The notes under the pieces were generated by a model. It had not been told where the DNA came from and did not search any database. It saw nothing but the letters and a program-made list of their open reading frames with translations. A program made the position numbers and the translations under genes. A stretch of 19,050 nt of DNA, taken from the NCBI GenBank assembly GCA_002427505.1, contig DIRJ01000016.1:75296-94345 (forward strand). Reading direction: 5' to 3'. Positions 1 to 6,700 of the stretch are shown in pieces; positions within the stretch are counted from its first letter, which is position 1; every line of letters starts with the position of its first letter. The stretch is from Mageeibacillus sp. UBA5439. GTDB lineage: Bacteria > Bacillota > Clostridia > Saccharofermentanales > DTU023.

Positions 1-495
1 TTCTTCACCATAGTTACGCAGAATATAGGCCAGGTCATTCTCATTAATCGAAGCTAGCATCTCGGCGGCGCTCACACCTTCCGATTGATCCATTCTCATA
101 TCGAGTGGTCCGTCCTGATGGTAAGAGAAACCTCTCTCCGCCTCATCCAACTGATACGAACTGGTTCCCAGATCAGCGAGCAACCCATCAATGTGGCCTT
201 TTTCTCCAGCTGTGAGATTTAACGAAAGAGAAGAGAATTTGGACGAGCGGATTGAATAGCTCCCTAAAGTATTCAAAGATTCCAATCGTTTCCGCGTCTC
301 TTCTCTTGCGTCTGCATCGCGATCCATTGCGATCAGCTGACCCTGCGCGTTAAGCTGAGACAAAATAGCGGCGCTATGTCCGCCGCCGCCGCTGGTTACG
401 TCTACGTATAAGCCGTCAGGCTTAAGCGCGAGAGCCTCTATCGTCTCCGCCAGAAGGACCGGACGGTGCCATTGGTTATAGTCCGCGGATGCCAT
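1..495 (-). CDS. rsmH: 16S rRNA (cytosine1402-N4)-methyltransferase RsmH, N-terminal part (cut by window edge)
   Basis: This is the first 165 codons of RsmH (MraW), the SAM-dependent enzyme that N4-methylates C1402 in the 16S rRNA decoding centre. I translated it by hand because the frame runs off the window. It begins MASADYNQWHRPVLLAETIE. It then shows the SAM-binding stretch VDVTSGGGGHS (about residues 31-41; the family usually has DGTLGGGGHS), DLGTSSYQLDEAERGFS, and DGPLDMRMD. It is still open at MLASINENDLAYILRNYGEE, matching the family's INENDLA region. The ATG at 495 lies inside the end of mraZ (20-nt overlap), so translation is probably coupled; no strong ribosome binding site is visible. 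The family is about 310 residues long, so roughly half is present. mraZ-rsmH is the standard opening of the division/cell-wall cluster, which presumably continues left of the window. Confidence 0.96.
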   Translation of the reverse strand, partial: MASADYNQWHRPVLLAETIEALALKPDGLYVDVTSGGGGHSAAILSQLNAQGQLIAMDRDADAREETRKRLESLNTLGSYSIRSSKFSSLSLNLTAGEKGHIDGLLADLGTSSYQLDEAERGFSYHQDGPLDMRMDQSEGVSAAEMLASINENDLAYILRNYGEE

Positions 496-910
496 AAGCG
501 GACAAGTCCAGCTCAGACAGGGAATCTGCTTCTGCCTGTTCTTTTTCATAGAACTCTTTAGAACAGATCTCAACTGAGCTATAAACATCAATAAAGCAAA
601 TCTCGTCACCTTTGGAGACAAAAACTCTTTCCCATAAATGATTGGGAATAGAAATACGCCCTTGCCCATCCAATTCGCACTCCACCGCTTCACCAATAAT
701 CTGGCGGCGGAAAAGCCGTGCTCCTACTTCACTGGTTTGTAATTCGCTGAATTGTTCGAGGATTTTATCAAACTGAGATTTGGTATATACATTCAGGTAG
801 CCCTTATCCAAGCTGACGGTCACGATTAAGACACCGTCAAAGCGCTCACGGATTTTGGACGGCACGATGACACGACCCTTAGAGTCAACTACGTGCATGT
901 ACCTGGCCAC
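476..910 (-). CDS. mraZ: Transcriptional regulator MraZ
   Basis: MraZ is a DNA-binding protein of the AbrB/SpoVT fold. It forms ring-shaped oligomers and controls its own division/cell-wall operon. The 144 residues contain the two expected tandem half-domains: one with DSKGRVIVPSKIRE (residues 9-22) and one with DGQGRISIPNHLWE (residues 81-94). These are the paired D-x-K/Q-G-R signatures of the family, and the length is normal. The start is a GTG at 910-908, preceded by a strong GGGGGAGG at 917-924 with 6-nt spacing; a nearby ATG is out of frame. The gene overlaps rsmH by 20 nt, has its own promoter, and has repeats resembling MraZ boxes just upstream, which suggests autoregulation. The assignment is secure; the regulatory target is inferred from the family. 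Confidence 0.97.
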   Translation of the reverse strand: MARYMHVVDSKGRVIVPSKIRERFDGVLIVTVSLDKGYLNVYTKSQFDKILEQFSELQTSEVGARLFRRQIIGEAVECELDGQGRISIPNHLWERVFVSKGDEICFIDVYSSVEICSKEFYEKEQAEADSLSELDLSAYGIRGL

Positions 911-938
911 TTCATACCTCCCCCATAATCTTTTTCAT

Positions 939-969
939 ATTCTACCACTAAACCCCACTAATATGTCAA
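939..969 (-). promoter_or_regulatory. Probable SigA-type promoter of mraZ-rsmH
   Basis: Read on the minus strand, a perfect -35 box TTGACA (964-969) is followed by a TAGAAT -10 box (939-944). The 19-bp spacer is longer than the ideal 17, so basal strength may be modest or activator-dependent. A start about seven bases downstream would give a leader of roughly 20 nt that includes the GGGGGAGG ribosome binding site. The spacer holds the MraZ-box-like repeats. Confidence 0.6.
943..957 (-). promoter_or_regulatory. Two MraZ-box-like direct repeats in the mraZ promoter
   Basis: On the minus strand, TGGGG (953-957) and TGGTA (943-947) are separated by five bases, giving a 10-bp period. In the longer view TTAGTGG occurs twice, also 10 bp apart. 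The enterobacterial MraZ operator consists of TGGGN repeats separated by 5 nt. The match in motif, spacing and position upstream of mraZ makes this a plausible autoregulatory site. Only two boxes are evident, not the three described in E. coli. Confidence 0.55.
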
Positions 970-992
970 GCATAGCCACAAAATGACATATT
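960..992. repeat. 9-bp perfect inverted repeat flanking the mraZ -35 region
   Basis: AATATGTCA (960-968) and its exact reverse complement TGACATATT (984-992) are separated by 15 bp. The left arm overlaps most of the mraZ -35 box (964-969). The arms are about two helical turns apart, so the site could bind a dimeric regulator. No known operator is recognised. Confidence 0.5.
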
Positions 993-1068
993 TCTCCCCC
1001 AAATGGCCTTAAGCTGCTACAAGAATGCTTATTTTAGTGAAAAGAGGAAACAAGCTTCCCCGCTTGAT

Positions 1069-1098
1069 AAAAAAAGCCGGCTCCCTGGAGAGCTGGCT
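1069..1098 (-). terminator. Rho-independent terminator after the rodA-type gene
   Basis: On the minus strand a GC-rich hairpin (1075-1098, arms AGCCAGCTC and GAGCCGGCT with one A-C mismatch) is followed directly by seven T residues (1069-1075). It lies about 30 bases past the stop of the SEDS gene. It therefore probably ends the long rimP-to-rodA transcription unit before the mraZ promoter. Confidence 0.8.
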
Positions 1099-1126
1099 GC
1101 AAAAAACTTAAAATCGCTGTGGAAGG

Positions 1127-2272
1127 CTAATCAAGCGTACTCAATTTATAGTCCATAGAAATATTCAGCAGGACGCCCAGCAAGACAAAGCTCGCAATCA
1201 TGGAAGAACCTCCATAGCTGATAAAGGGCAAAGGTATGCCGGTAATTGGCAGGAGGCCAATGGTCATGCCGATGTTTTCAATGTAGTGAAAGGCAATCGA
1301 TGCAATCAGGGCAACCATGACATAGGCGCTGGAATATGACTGTTTTTCAATTTGTGATGCACGTTTTAAGGTATAGATGATAAAATACGCAGCTACTATA
1401 ATAACGAGTGCTGATCCGATCAGGCCCAGCTGTTCCGAGATAGCTGGAAAGATGAAATCTGATTCTTTAACAGGCACATTGACATACTGGCCGCTGGTAT
1501 TGCCGGCGATACCTCCCGATGCGACTGCAGCGATAGACTGGTTGATCTGATAGGAGGCAGCCTGATCATGTCCTCTGAAGAAGAAAGTCAGAATACGGTT
1601 TTTCTGGTCACCGCTAAGAAAAAACCGCCACAGCAGCGGCACAGCTACAACAGTAATACCCGCCATTGAGGCAAAGATATAGCGCCATTTGATCCCCCAG
1701 ACAAAGAGTGTCGACAGAAACATGAAGAGAATAACCATAGATGTCCCCAGGTCTACTTCAGTTATGACCAGCAGAAAAGGTATGGCATAAAGCAGGGCTA
1801 TTTTAGCAAAGCCCTTGCTTGGTGAAATCGTCTCCTCCTTGATCTGTCCGAAAATCGGCCCTGTCACCAGAGCTACTCCGATCTTGGCCAGTTCAGAGGG
1901 CTGGAAAGAACCCACCAGAGGAACATAGAGCCAGCTGTCTGCGCCTGCAACGGGCCGATAGCCGTCAACTTTGATATAAATCAGGAGAATAATGCTGAGC
2001 CCGTAAATCAAAGCACCTATCAGCCGCAAAGTCGGTTTTTCAAACAGGCAAATGATAAAGGCGGCTAAAAGTCCTATCAGCACTATCGCCACCTGCTTGT
2101 AAAAGTTGTTGGGGTAGTCAAAAATAACTGCACCATAGCCGGACTTGAGAACAGTGTTAAGCACAACCAGTCCGATTACAACCAGAACAGCTACAGGCAC
2201 CAGCATTCTGTAATCCAAAAGCCGGAAGAATCTGTCTACGCGGGAAGTTTTGTTGTTAGTATTCTTCTGCAT
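1127..2272 (-). CDS. rodA: SEDS-family peptidoglycan glycosyltransferase (RodA/FtsW/SpoVE type)
   Basis: This is a multispanning membrane protein of 381 residues, the usual SEDS length. SEDS proteins polymerise lipid II into glycan strands together with a class B penicillin-binding protein. Visible signatures are GADSWLY...GSFQPSELAKI (110-131), the loop PVKESDFIFPAISEQLG (267-283), whose Asp272 matches the Asp proposed to be catalytic, and GIPLPFISYGGSS (345-357). The YQINQSIAAVASGG stretch looks more RodA-like than FtsW-like, but FtsW or SpoVE cannot be excluded, and no PBP gene is adjacent. The ATG at 2272 has no close ribosome binding site and lies 14 bases after lgt, so it may rely on coupling. 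It is the last gene of the operon, just before a terminator. Symbol confidence is lower than family confidence. Confidence 0.93.
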   Translation of the reverse strand: MQKNTNNKTSRVDRFFRLLDYRMLVPVAVLVVIGLVVLNTVLKSGYGAVIFDYPNNFYKQVAIVLIGLLAAFIICLFEKPTLRLIGALIYGLSIILLIYIKVDGYRPVAGADSWLYVPLVGSFQPSELAKIGVALVTGPIFGQIKEETISPSKGFAKIALLYAIPFLLVITEVDLGTSMVILFMFLSTLFVWGIKWRYIFASMAGITVVAVPLLWRFFLSGDQKNRILTFFFRGHDQAASYQINQSIAAVASGGIAGNTSGQYVNVPVKESDFIFPAISEQLGLIGSALVIIVAAYFIIYTLKRASQIEKQSYSSAYVMVALIASIAFHYIENIGMTIGLLPITGIPLPFISYGGSSMIASFVLLGVLLNISMDYKLSTLD

Positions 2273-2286
2273 ATCAGGAAGGCGAA

Positions 2287-3312
2287 TCAGAACTTCTCCT
2301 CCGCATCGTCATCACTGGATTCAGTCTCTGGCAGTTCGTCACTCTCAGCGCTTGCTTCTTCAGCATCCGCCAGCATCGGCACGACCAGTAAACCGGCAGC
2401 CTGATCCTCAGTCAGAGTGATCCTGGCCAGGGCTTTTTTACGTGAATTGTTGCGCATAATATTAATCAGCAGCACCAGCAGACCAAAGACTACCATAGCC
2501 GCCGACAGCAACTGGGAAATACGGAAACCATCCCCTGTGTACAGGGAATCCGTGCGGATACCTTCAACAAAGAAACGAACAAGGCCATAAAGTATAAAAT
2601 AGCTGGCTAATGTGCTCATAGGTTGTTTGGAGCGGCGGCGCACAAAAATCAGAATAACAAAAATCAGGATGTTAGCTGCAAATTCATAAAGGAAAGTTGG
2701 GTGAACCGGCAAGGCAGGATCCAGTCCCGGTATGGGATGTGCGGGATCAGGATTGAGTTTGCTCAAATAACTGGCTGTACCGTTACTGATCATACCCCAA
2801 GGTAAATCTGTATTTGTGCCGAAGGCCTCCTGATTGAAAAAATTACCCCAGCGGCCGATAGCATGACCCAGAGGTAAATAAACTGCGAAGTAGTCAAGCA
2901 CTTTAGATAAACGGATGCGTTTATGCATAGCCATAAACCAAATACCGATCATGGCTCCGATCACTCCGCCGTAAAAGGCCAGACCGCCGGAACGCAGGTC
3001 TAAAATCTTGAGCCAGTCTGAAGAAAACTGCGACCATTCAAAGGCGACATAATAAAGTCTGGCGCCAATGATAGCTGTCGGAATCAGGATCAGGAAAAAA
3101 TCAACAATATCATCACTTTTGAGTCCATGCTTTTCTGCCTGCCTGACTGCCAAAAGCAGGGTCAGTAGAAAAGCCAGTGCTATGAGCAGTCCATACCAGT
3201 AAATCGCTATATCGTGTCCAAAAAGACTAAACTGAAAAACTACTCTATTTATGCCGAGATCATTAATACCTAATCCCGGGAAACTAACAATATAATCCGC
3301 AGTATTATTCAT
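2287..3312 (-). CDS. lgt: Prolipoprotein diacylglyceryl transferase Lgt
   Basis: Lgt moves a diacylglyceryl group from phosphatidylglycerol to the lipobox cysteine of prolipoproteins in the cytoplasmic membrane. The sequence shows GGLAFYGGVIG (109-119), the signature GHAIGRWGNFFNQEAFG (149-165, with the essential-type Arg154), HPTFLYE (204-210), and RFFVEGIRTDSL (246-257), which carries the second conserved Arg region. About seven hydrophobic segments are present. The length is 341 residues against the usual 260-290. The excess is a cytosolic C-terminal tail from about residue 290, ending in a very acidic run of Glu, Asp and Ser. ATG 3312 has an AGGAGG 7 nt upstream. It lies 18 bp after ribF and 14 bp before the SEDS gene, all in one operon. 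Confidence 0.97.
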   Translation of the reverse strand: MNNTADYIVSFPGLGINDLGINRVVFQFSLFGHDIAIYWYGLLIALAFLLTLLLAVRQAEKHGLKSDDIVDFFLILIPTAIIGARLYYVAFEWSQFSSDWLKILDLRSGGLAFYGGVIGAMIGIWFMAMHKRIRLSKVLDYFAVYLPLGHAIGRWGNFFNQEAFGTNTDLPWGMISNGTASYLSKLNPDPAHPIPGLDPALPVHPTFLYEFAANILIFVILIFVRRRSKQPMSTLASYFILYGLVRFFVEGIRTDSLYTGDGFRISQLLSAAMVVFGLLVLLINIMRNNSRKKALARITLTEDQAAGLLVVPMLADAEEASAESDELPETESSDDDAEEKF

Positions 3313-3330
3313 AGGCTATCCTCCTGGCGA

Positions 3331-4254
3331 TCATTTTACCATATGCGACCGGTGCCATTTTGACACATATGCCAAGTCCTCCTGCACTGCCTTGCTTAAG
3401 TCTTCTCCTGAATCAAAAGGCCGTTCCGGTCTGATGAAGGCGAGAAACTCGACTGCAATTTTCTCTCCGGATAATGAGCCGGCAAAATCGTAAAGATATG
3501 TTTCAACCCGCAAAGACGTCTCTGCTTCAAGTGCAGGAGACATACCTATATTGCTGATGGCACGGAAAGATCCTGCAGCACAATGTGCGACAGTAGCGTA
3601 AACCCCTTTGCGCAGGCGGGCACGTTTGGGAGGATAAGGAAACTTTGCTGTAGTAATGCCCGGGCACCAATCATTCTCGTGGTCATACTCTGCCACTCCC
3701 CCGAGTTTATATGGCTGTGTCAGCATTGCTGTGACCGACTCTAACTCACCCTCTGCCAGACAATTCCTGATCCGGGAGCTGGAAATCTTTTCACCGCGGA
3801 AGAGGACATCGCTGCTGACTGTATACGTCAGATCTGATTTGTCTGCATAATCTGCCAGAAAATCAATATCACCCCGGGCGCCTGCACCAAAACGGGCATC
3901 CTCTCCGACAACAAGCGACTTAACCTTCAGCTTGTTCTGCAGTATATCCTGTAAAAACTCAAGCGCGCTGATACTTCTGAAATCGTCAGTCATATCCGCA
4001 AGATAAACATCTTCAACCCCGATCGCTTCCAGCACAGCACATTTTTCTTCAATTTCGATCAGGAGCCGATTCGCTTCAGAGCCGAAAGGGGAAAGAAAAG
4101 TGAAAACCGCAGGTCTGAGAGATTTTTCTTTGCAGACAAGCATCAGTTCCTGCAAAATGTGCCGGTGGCCCAGATGCAGTCCATCGAACACTCCCAGAGC
4201 AATCCCGCGCTCCTGATCAGAACTCGACTCTTCCAGAGACCTATATACCTTCAT
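3331..4254 (-). CDS. ribF: Bifunctional riboflavin kinase/FAD synthetase RibF (kinase motif divergent)
   Basis: RibF makes FMN (C-terminal kinase) and FAD (N-terminal FMN adenylyltransferase). The N-terminal domain is canonical: GVFDGLHLGH (21-30) is the nucleotidyltransferase signature and KISSSRIR (156-163) is the second nucleotide-binding motif. The kinase domain is recognisable from KGVYATVA (216-223), SNIG (234-237), VETYLYDF (250-257) with the expected catalytic-type Glu251, and IRPERPF near the end. However, the Mg-ATP motif normally reading PTAN is TTAK here (201-204), and the usual GR-x-LG preceding it is missing. The 307-residue length is normal. The ATG at 4254 lies inside the end of truB (14-nt overlap), as is common for truB-ribF pairs. 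FAD synthetase function is well supported; kinase activity is less certain. Confidence 0.93.
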   Translation of the reverse strand: MKVYRSLEESSSDQERGIALGVFDGLHLGHRHILQELMLVCKEKSLRPAVFTFLSPFGSEANRLLIEIEEKCAVLEAIGVEDVYLADMTDDFRSISALEFLQDILQNKLKVKSLVVGEDARFGAGARGDIDFLADYADKSDLTYTVSSDVLFRGEKISSSRIRNCLAEGELESVTAMLTQPYKLGGVAEYDHENDWCPGITTAKFPYPPKRARLRKGVYATVAHCAAGSFRAISNIGMSPALEAETSLRVETYLYDFAGSLSGEKIAVEFLAFIRPERPFDSGEDLSKAVQEDLAYVSKWHRSHMVK

Positions 4255-5236
4255 CTTTACTACTTTCTCTAAGAAATTCAGCAGAACTGTCTACAAAGAC
4301 ACGCTTGACCTTCGCCAGACCCTGATTAACACTGCCAACTGCCAGGAGAACATCTTTATAGGTAAAGGTGAGCGTATCCAGTGAAATATCGTCTGCCATA
4401 AGTTTTGATTCCTGTCCGTGAGCCAGTCTGACCGCGTCGCTGCCCCCGACAGCTAGTGTGGGAAAGCCGGCAAATGCTGTCAAAGTCGCTTGAACGATTC
4501 CCGCATTTATGCTTGCCGACAAAAATGCCTTGGAGTTACAGGCCAGCTTGTCAAAACGATCAAACAAATCAGCTGTCTTCACCGCCTGAGCCAGGGTGAA
4601 AGGACCGCAGGCAGTACGTTCAAGCTCTGCAGCATAAGCATAAGAGCCCAGTTTTTCACCAATGGCATCTGCCAGTGAACGTATATAGGTGCCTTTCGAG
4701 GTAGAGAAAAGAACATCCAGACAGGGCAGCTCCTCCCCTTCCCGGTAATAAATATCCAGCAGTTTAACCGCATGCAGCTTGACTGTGCGCCAGGGACGCT
4801 CAACCTCCTCACCCTGCCGGGCATATTTGTAGAGTGGTTTCCCTGCCACTTTGACTGCAGAGTAAAGTGGTGCCTGCTGCCTTATTTCACCAAGAAAAGA
4901 GTTCAGTGTCTGCTCGATATAGGGGCGGTCCTCCAGCTTTGCAGCGTCATAACTATCCGGCGGCCGCGCAATGATCTCACCCTCACGGTCCATGGTGTCG
5001 GTACGGGCTCCAAGCTGAATCTGGCAACGGTATTCTTTATCATATTCGCTCATATAAGGGACTGCCCCTGTGGCACGGCCGAAAACAACGGGCAAGACCC
5101 CTGTAGCGAAAGGATCCAGTGTACCGCAGTGACCCACCCGTTTCATACCCAGAAGCCGCCGCACTTGTGCAACAACTGCGGCGGAAGTGATTTCACTGTC
5201 TTTGTTGATGAGAATGATTCCCTGATCGTGTATCAT
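4241..5236 (-). CDS. truB: tRNA pseudouridine(55) synthase TruB
   Basis: TruB converts U55 in the tRNA T-loop to pseudouridine. From ATG 5236 it reads MIHDQGIILINKDSEITS, matching the family N-terminus. Then comes GHCGTLDPFATGVLPVVFG with the catalytic Asp41, YSAVKVAGKPLYKYARQG, and KGTYIRSLADAIG (181-193). The C-terminal roughly 90 residues form the usual divergent PUA-like part. The frame stays open to an ATG at 5284, but those 16 extra residues have no family counterpart and overlap nrnA, so I prefer 5236, although its ribosome binding site is weak. The start lies 7 bases after the nrnA stop, and the stop overlaps ribF by 14 nt, consistent with coupled translation. The length is 331 residues. 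Confidence 0.95.
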   Translation of the reverse strand: MIHDQGIILINKDSEITSAAVVAQVRRLLGMKRVGHCGTLDPFATGVLPVVFGRATGAVPYMSEYDKEYRCQIQLGARTDTMDREGEIIARPPDSYDAAKLEDRPYIEQTLNSFLGEIRQQAPLYSAVKVAGKPLYKYARQGEEVERPWRTVKLHAVKLLDIYYREGEELPCLDVLFSTSKGTYIRSLADAIGEKLGSYAYAAELERTACGPFTLAQAVKTADLFDRFDKLACNSKAFLSASINAGIVQATLTAFAGFPTLAVGGSDAVRLAHGQESKLMADDISLDTLTFTYKDVLLAVGSVNQGLAKVKRVFVDSSAEFLRESSKDEGI

Positions 5237-5243
5237 AGTCAGT

Positions 5244-6290
5244 TTATGAACATTGTTCAAGCATTTTTTCAGCCTGAGCCACAACTTCAGCCTCAGCTTC
5301 AGCCAGGCTCATGCCGGCTATAGTAAAACCGGATGCGCGGACATGTCCGCCGCCACCAAATACCTGTGCAAATTCTGCTGCATTCAGGCAGCTGTTAGAA
5401 CGCACACTGCCATGAATTTCTGAACGATCCGGCGATTCACGCAGCAAGATTGACACATCAACCCCGTCGGCCTCTCGCATATCGGAAGAAAGATAATCCA
5501 GATGGTCGTCCGTAGCCTTCCGCTTATTCATCATTTCCCGGGGAACTGAGGCGTAGAGAATGCGCCCGCCGGCCGCTAGCTTGATCGAAGCCAGCACATC
5601 CCCGCGTATCTGCAATTGAGTCACAGTGGTTCGCTCAAACAATTCGTGGGTCAGAAAGGCAAGATCCACATTGAAGTCCTCAATCAGCCGGGCCATTTGT
5701 CTGAGCGCCAGCGGCGTTGTATTGCTATAGCTGAAACGTCCGGTATCTGTCATCATTCCTGATATCAGCAAAACGGCAATGTCATCATTGAAAATTTTCC
5801 GGGCCGACAAGGTCTCCAGAACCGAAATCAATTGAAACATCAACTCACAGGTGGAGGAAGACCCGGTATAAATAAGCTCATTCTCTCCCTGCTCCTGATC
5901 TCGCACATGATGATCAACAATCGCATGCCGGGAAGCATTAAGGAAGAGTCTCTCCCGTTTTTCCAGTCTGTCAGGAGTATTGAGATCTACTGCGACCGCC
6001 AGATCAAACTGTTTCAGAGCCATAGCGTTACTATACAAAACGATGCTCTGCACTTGTGGAAGAAACTGCAGCGAAGGAGCTGCTTTTTCTTCCGCAATAA
6101 CCTCAACTTCCGCTCCCAAAGCTCGCAGAGCGATGGCCAGAGACAAAGCTGCACCCAGAGCATCAGCATCGGCTCTGGCATGGGGAAAAATCCCGACACT
6201 TGGTTTTTTCCGGCTGAGGTCGAACAGGTAGCCGGCCAGCTGACTGATGTTTTTTGCGACCAGGTCCTGGTCGTGATTTAAGCTGCTCAT
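5244..6290 (-). CDS. nrnA: DHH/DHHA1 phosphoesterase, NrnA-like (nanoRNase/pAp phosphatase)
   Basis: NrnA-type enzymes degrade 2-5-nt RNAs and dephosphorylate 3'-phosphoadenosine 5'-phosphate, using two Mn ions. The 348 residues show the DHH domain motifs: PHARADADALG (36-46, metal-binding His/Asp), VAVDLN (99-103 region), VDHHVRD (125-131, the name-giving motif) and GMMTDTGRFSYSNTT (178-192). The C-terminal DHHA1 glycine-rich motif FGGGGHVRASG (311-321) contacts substrate. ATG 6290 is preceded by AAGGAA. It sits between rbfA (14-bp gap) and truB (7-bp gap), the normal place for nrnA in Bacillota. The role is assigned by family and context; the substrate range is inferred. Confidence 0.93.
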   Translation of the reverse strand: MSSLNHDQDLVAKNISQLAGYLFDLSRKKPSVGIFPHARADADALGAALSLAIALRALGAEVEVIAEEKAAPSLQFLPQVQSIVLYSNAMALKQFDLAVAVDLNTPDRLEKRERLFLNASRHAIVDHHVRDQEQGENELIYTGSSSTCELMFQLISVLETLSARKIFNDDIAVLLISGMMTDTGRFSYSNTTPLALRQMARLIEDFNVDLAFLTHELFERTTVTQLQIRGDVLASIKLAAGGRILYASVPREMMNKRKATDDHLDYLSSDMREADGVDVSILLRESPDRSEIHGSVRSNSCLNAAEFAQVFGGGGHVRASGFTIAGMSLAEAEAEVVAQAEKMLEQCS

Positions 6291-6304
6291 TAATTCCTTA
6301 TCTC

Positions 6305-6700
6305 TCAGTCCGGATCCTTGCTATTTGCTTCGTTTTCTTTCTGACCGGACTGATCAGCTGCTATTACTTTGCTGATCAGCTGGTCCATAGCAAAACCTTC
6401 GGCAATAGTGCGGTCTTCGATAAAATGAATCTGCGGAGTCAGGCGCGAGTGCAGCTTACTTCCCAGTTCACGGCGAAAAAAACCGTGCGCTTTACTCAAA
6501 CTCTGACTCACAGCTTTTCTTTTTTCCTCATCTCCGAGCACGCTGTAATATACGTTCGCATTAGCCAGATCGCCACTCATGCGCACTTCAATAAAAGACA
6601 CCCGTGCATCCAGCACGGGATCCTTGACTTTATTACGTAGTGTCTCAGACAAAATGCGGCGCACTTCGTCTGCTGTTTGCATACTGCGTCTGCTAGACAT
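6305..6700 (-). CDS. rbfA: 30S ribosome-binding factor RbfA
   Basis: RbfA is a small type-II KH-domain protein that binds the 30S subunit and helps mature the 5' end of 16S rRNA. The 131 residues fit the family: RRILSETLRNKVKDPVL (14-30), FIEVRMSGDLANANVYYSVLG (36-56, the conserved strand-helix-strand), and RLTPQIHFIEDRTIAEG (86-102). A charged tail follows, typical in its variability. Its ATG at 6700 overlaps the end of infB by 8 nt, so translation is likely coupled to IF-2, a classic infB-rbfA arrangement. Confidence 0.96.
   Translation of the reverse strand: MSSRRSMQTADEVRRILSETLRNKVKDPVLDARVSFIEVRMSGDLANANVYYSVLGDEEKRKAVSQSLSKAHGFFRRELGSKLHSRLTPQIHFIEDRTIAEGFAMDQLISKVIAADQSGQKENEANSKDPD

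Noticed and set aside
5237..5284. Longer start for truB at 5284
   Set aside because: The extra 16 residues match nothing in TruB and overlap nrnA. The family N-terminus begins at the ATG at 5236.
4772..5323. Plus-strand open frame of 183 codons opposite truB and nrnA
   Set aside because: It lies wholly over two genes with clear family motifs and has no recognisable domain of its own.
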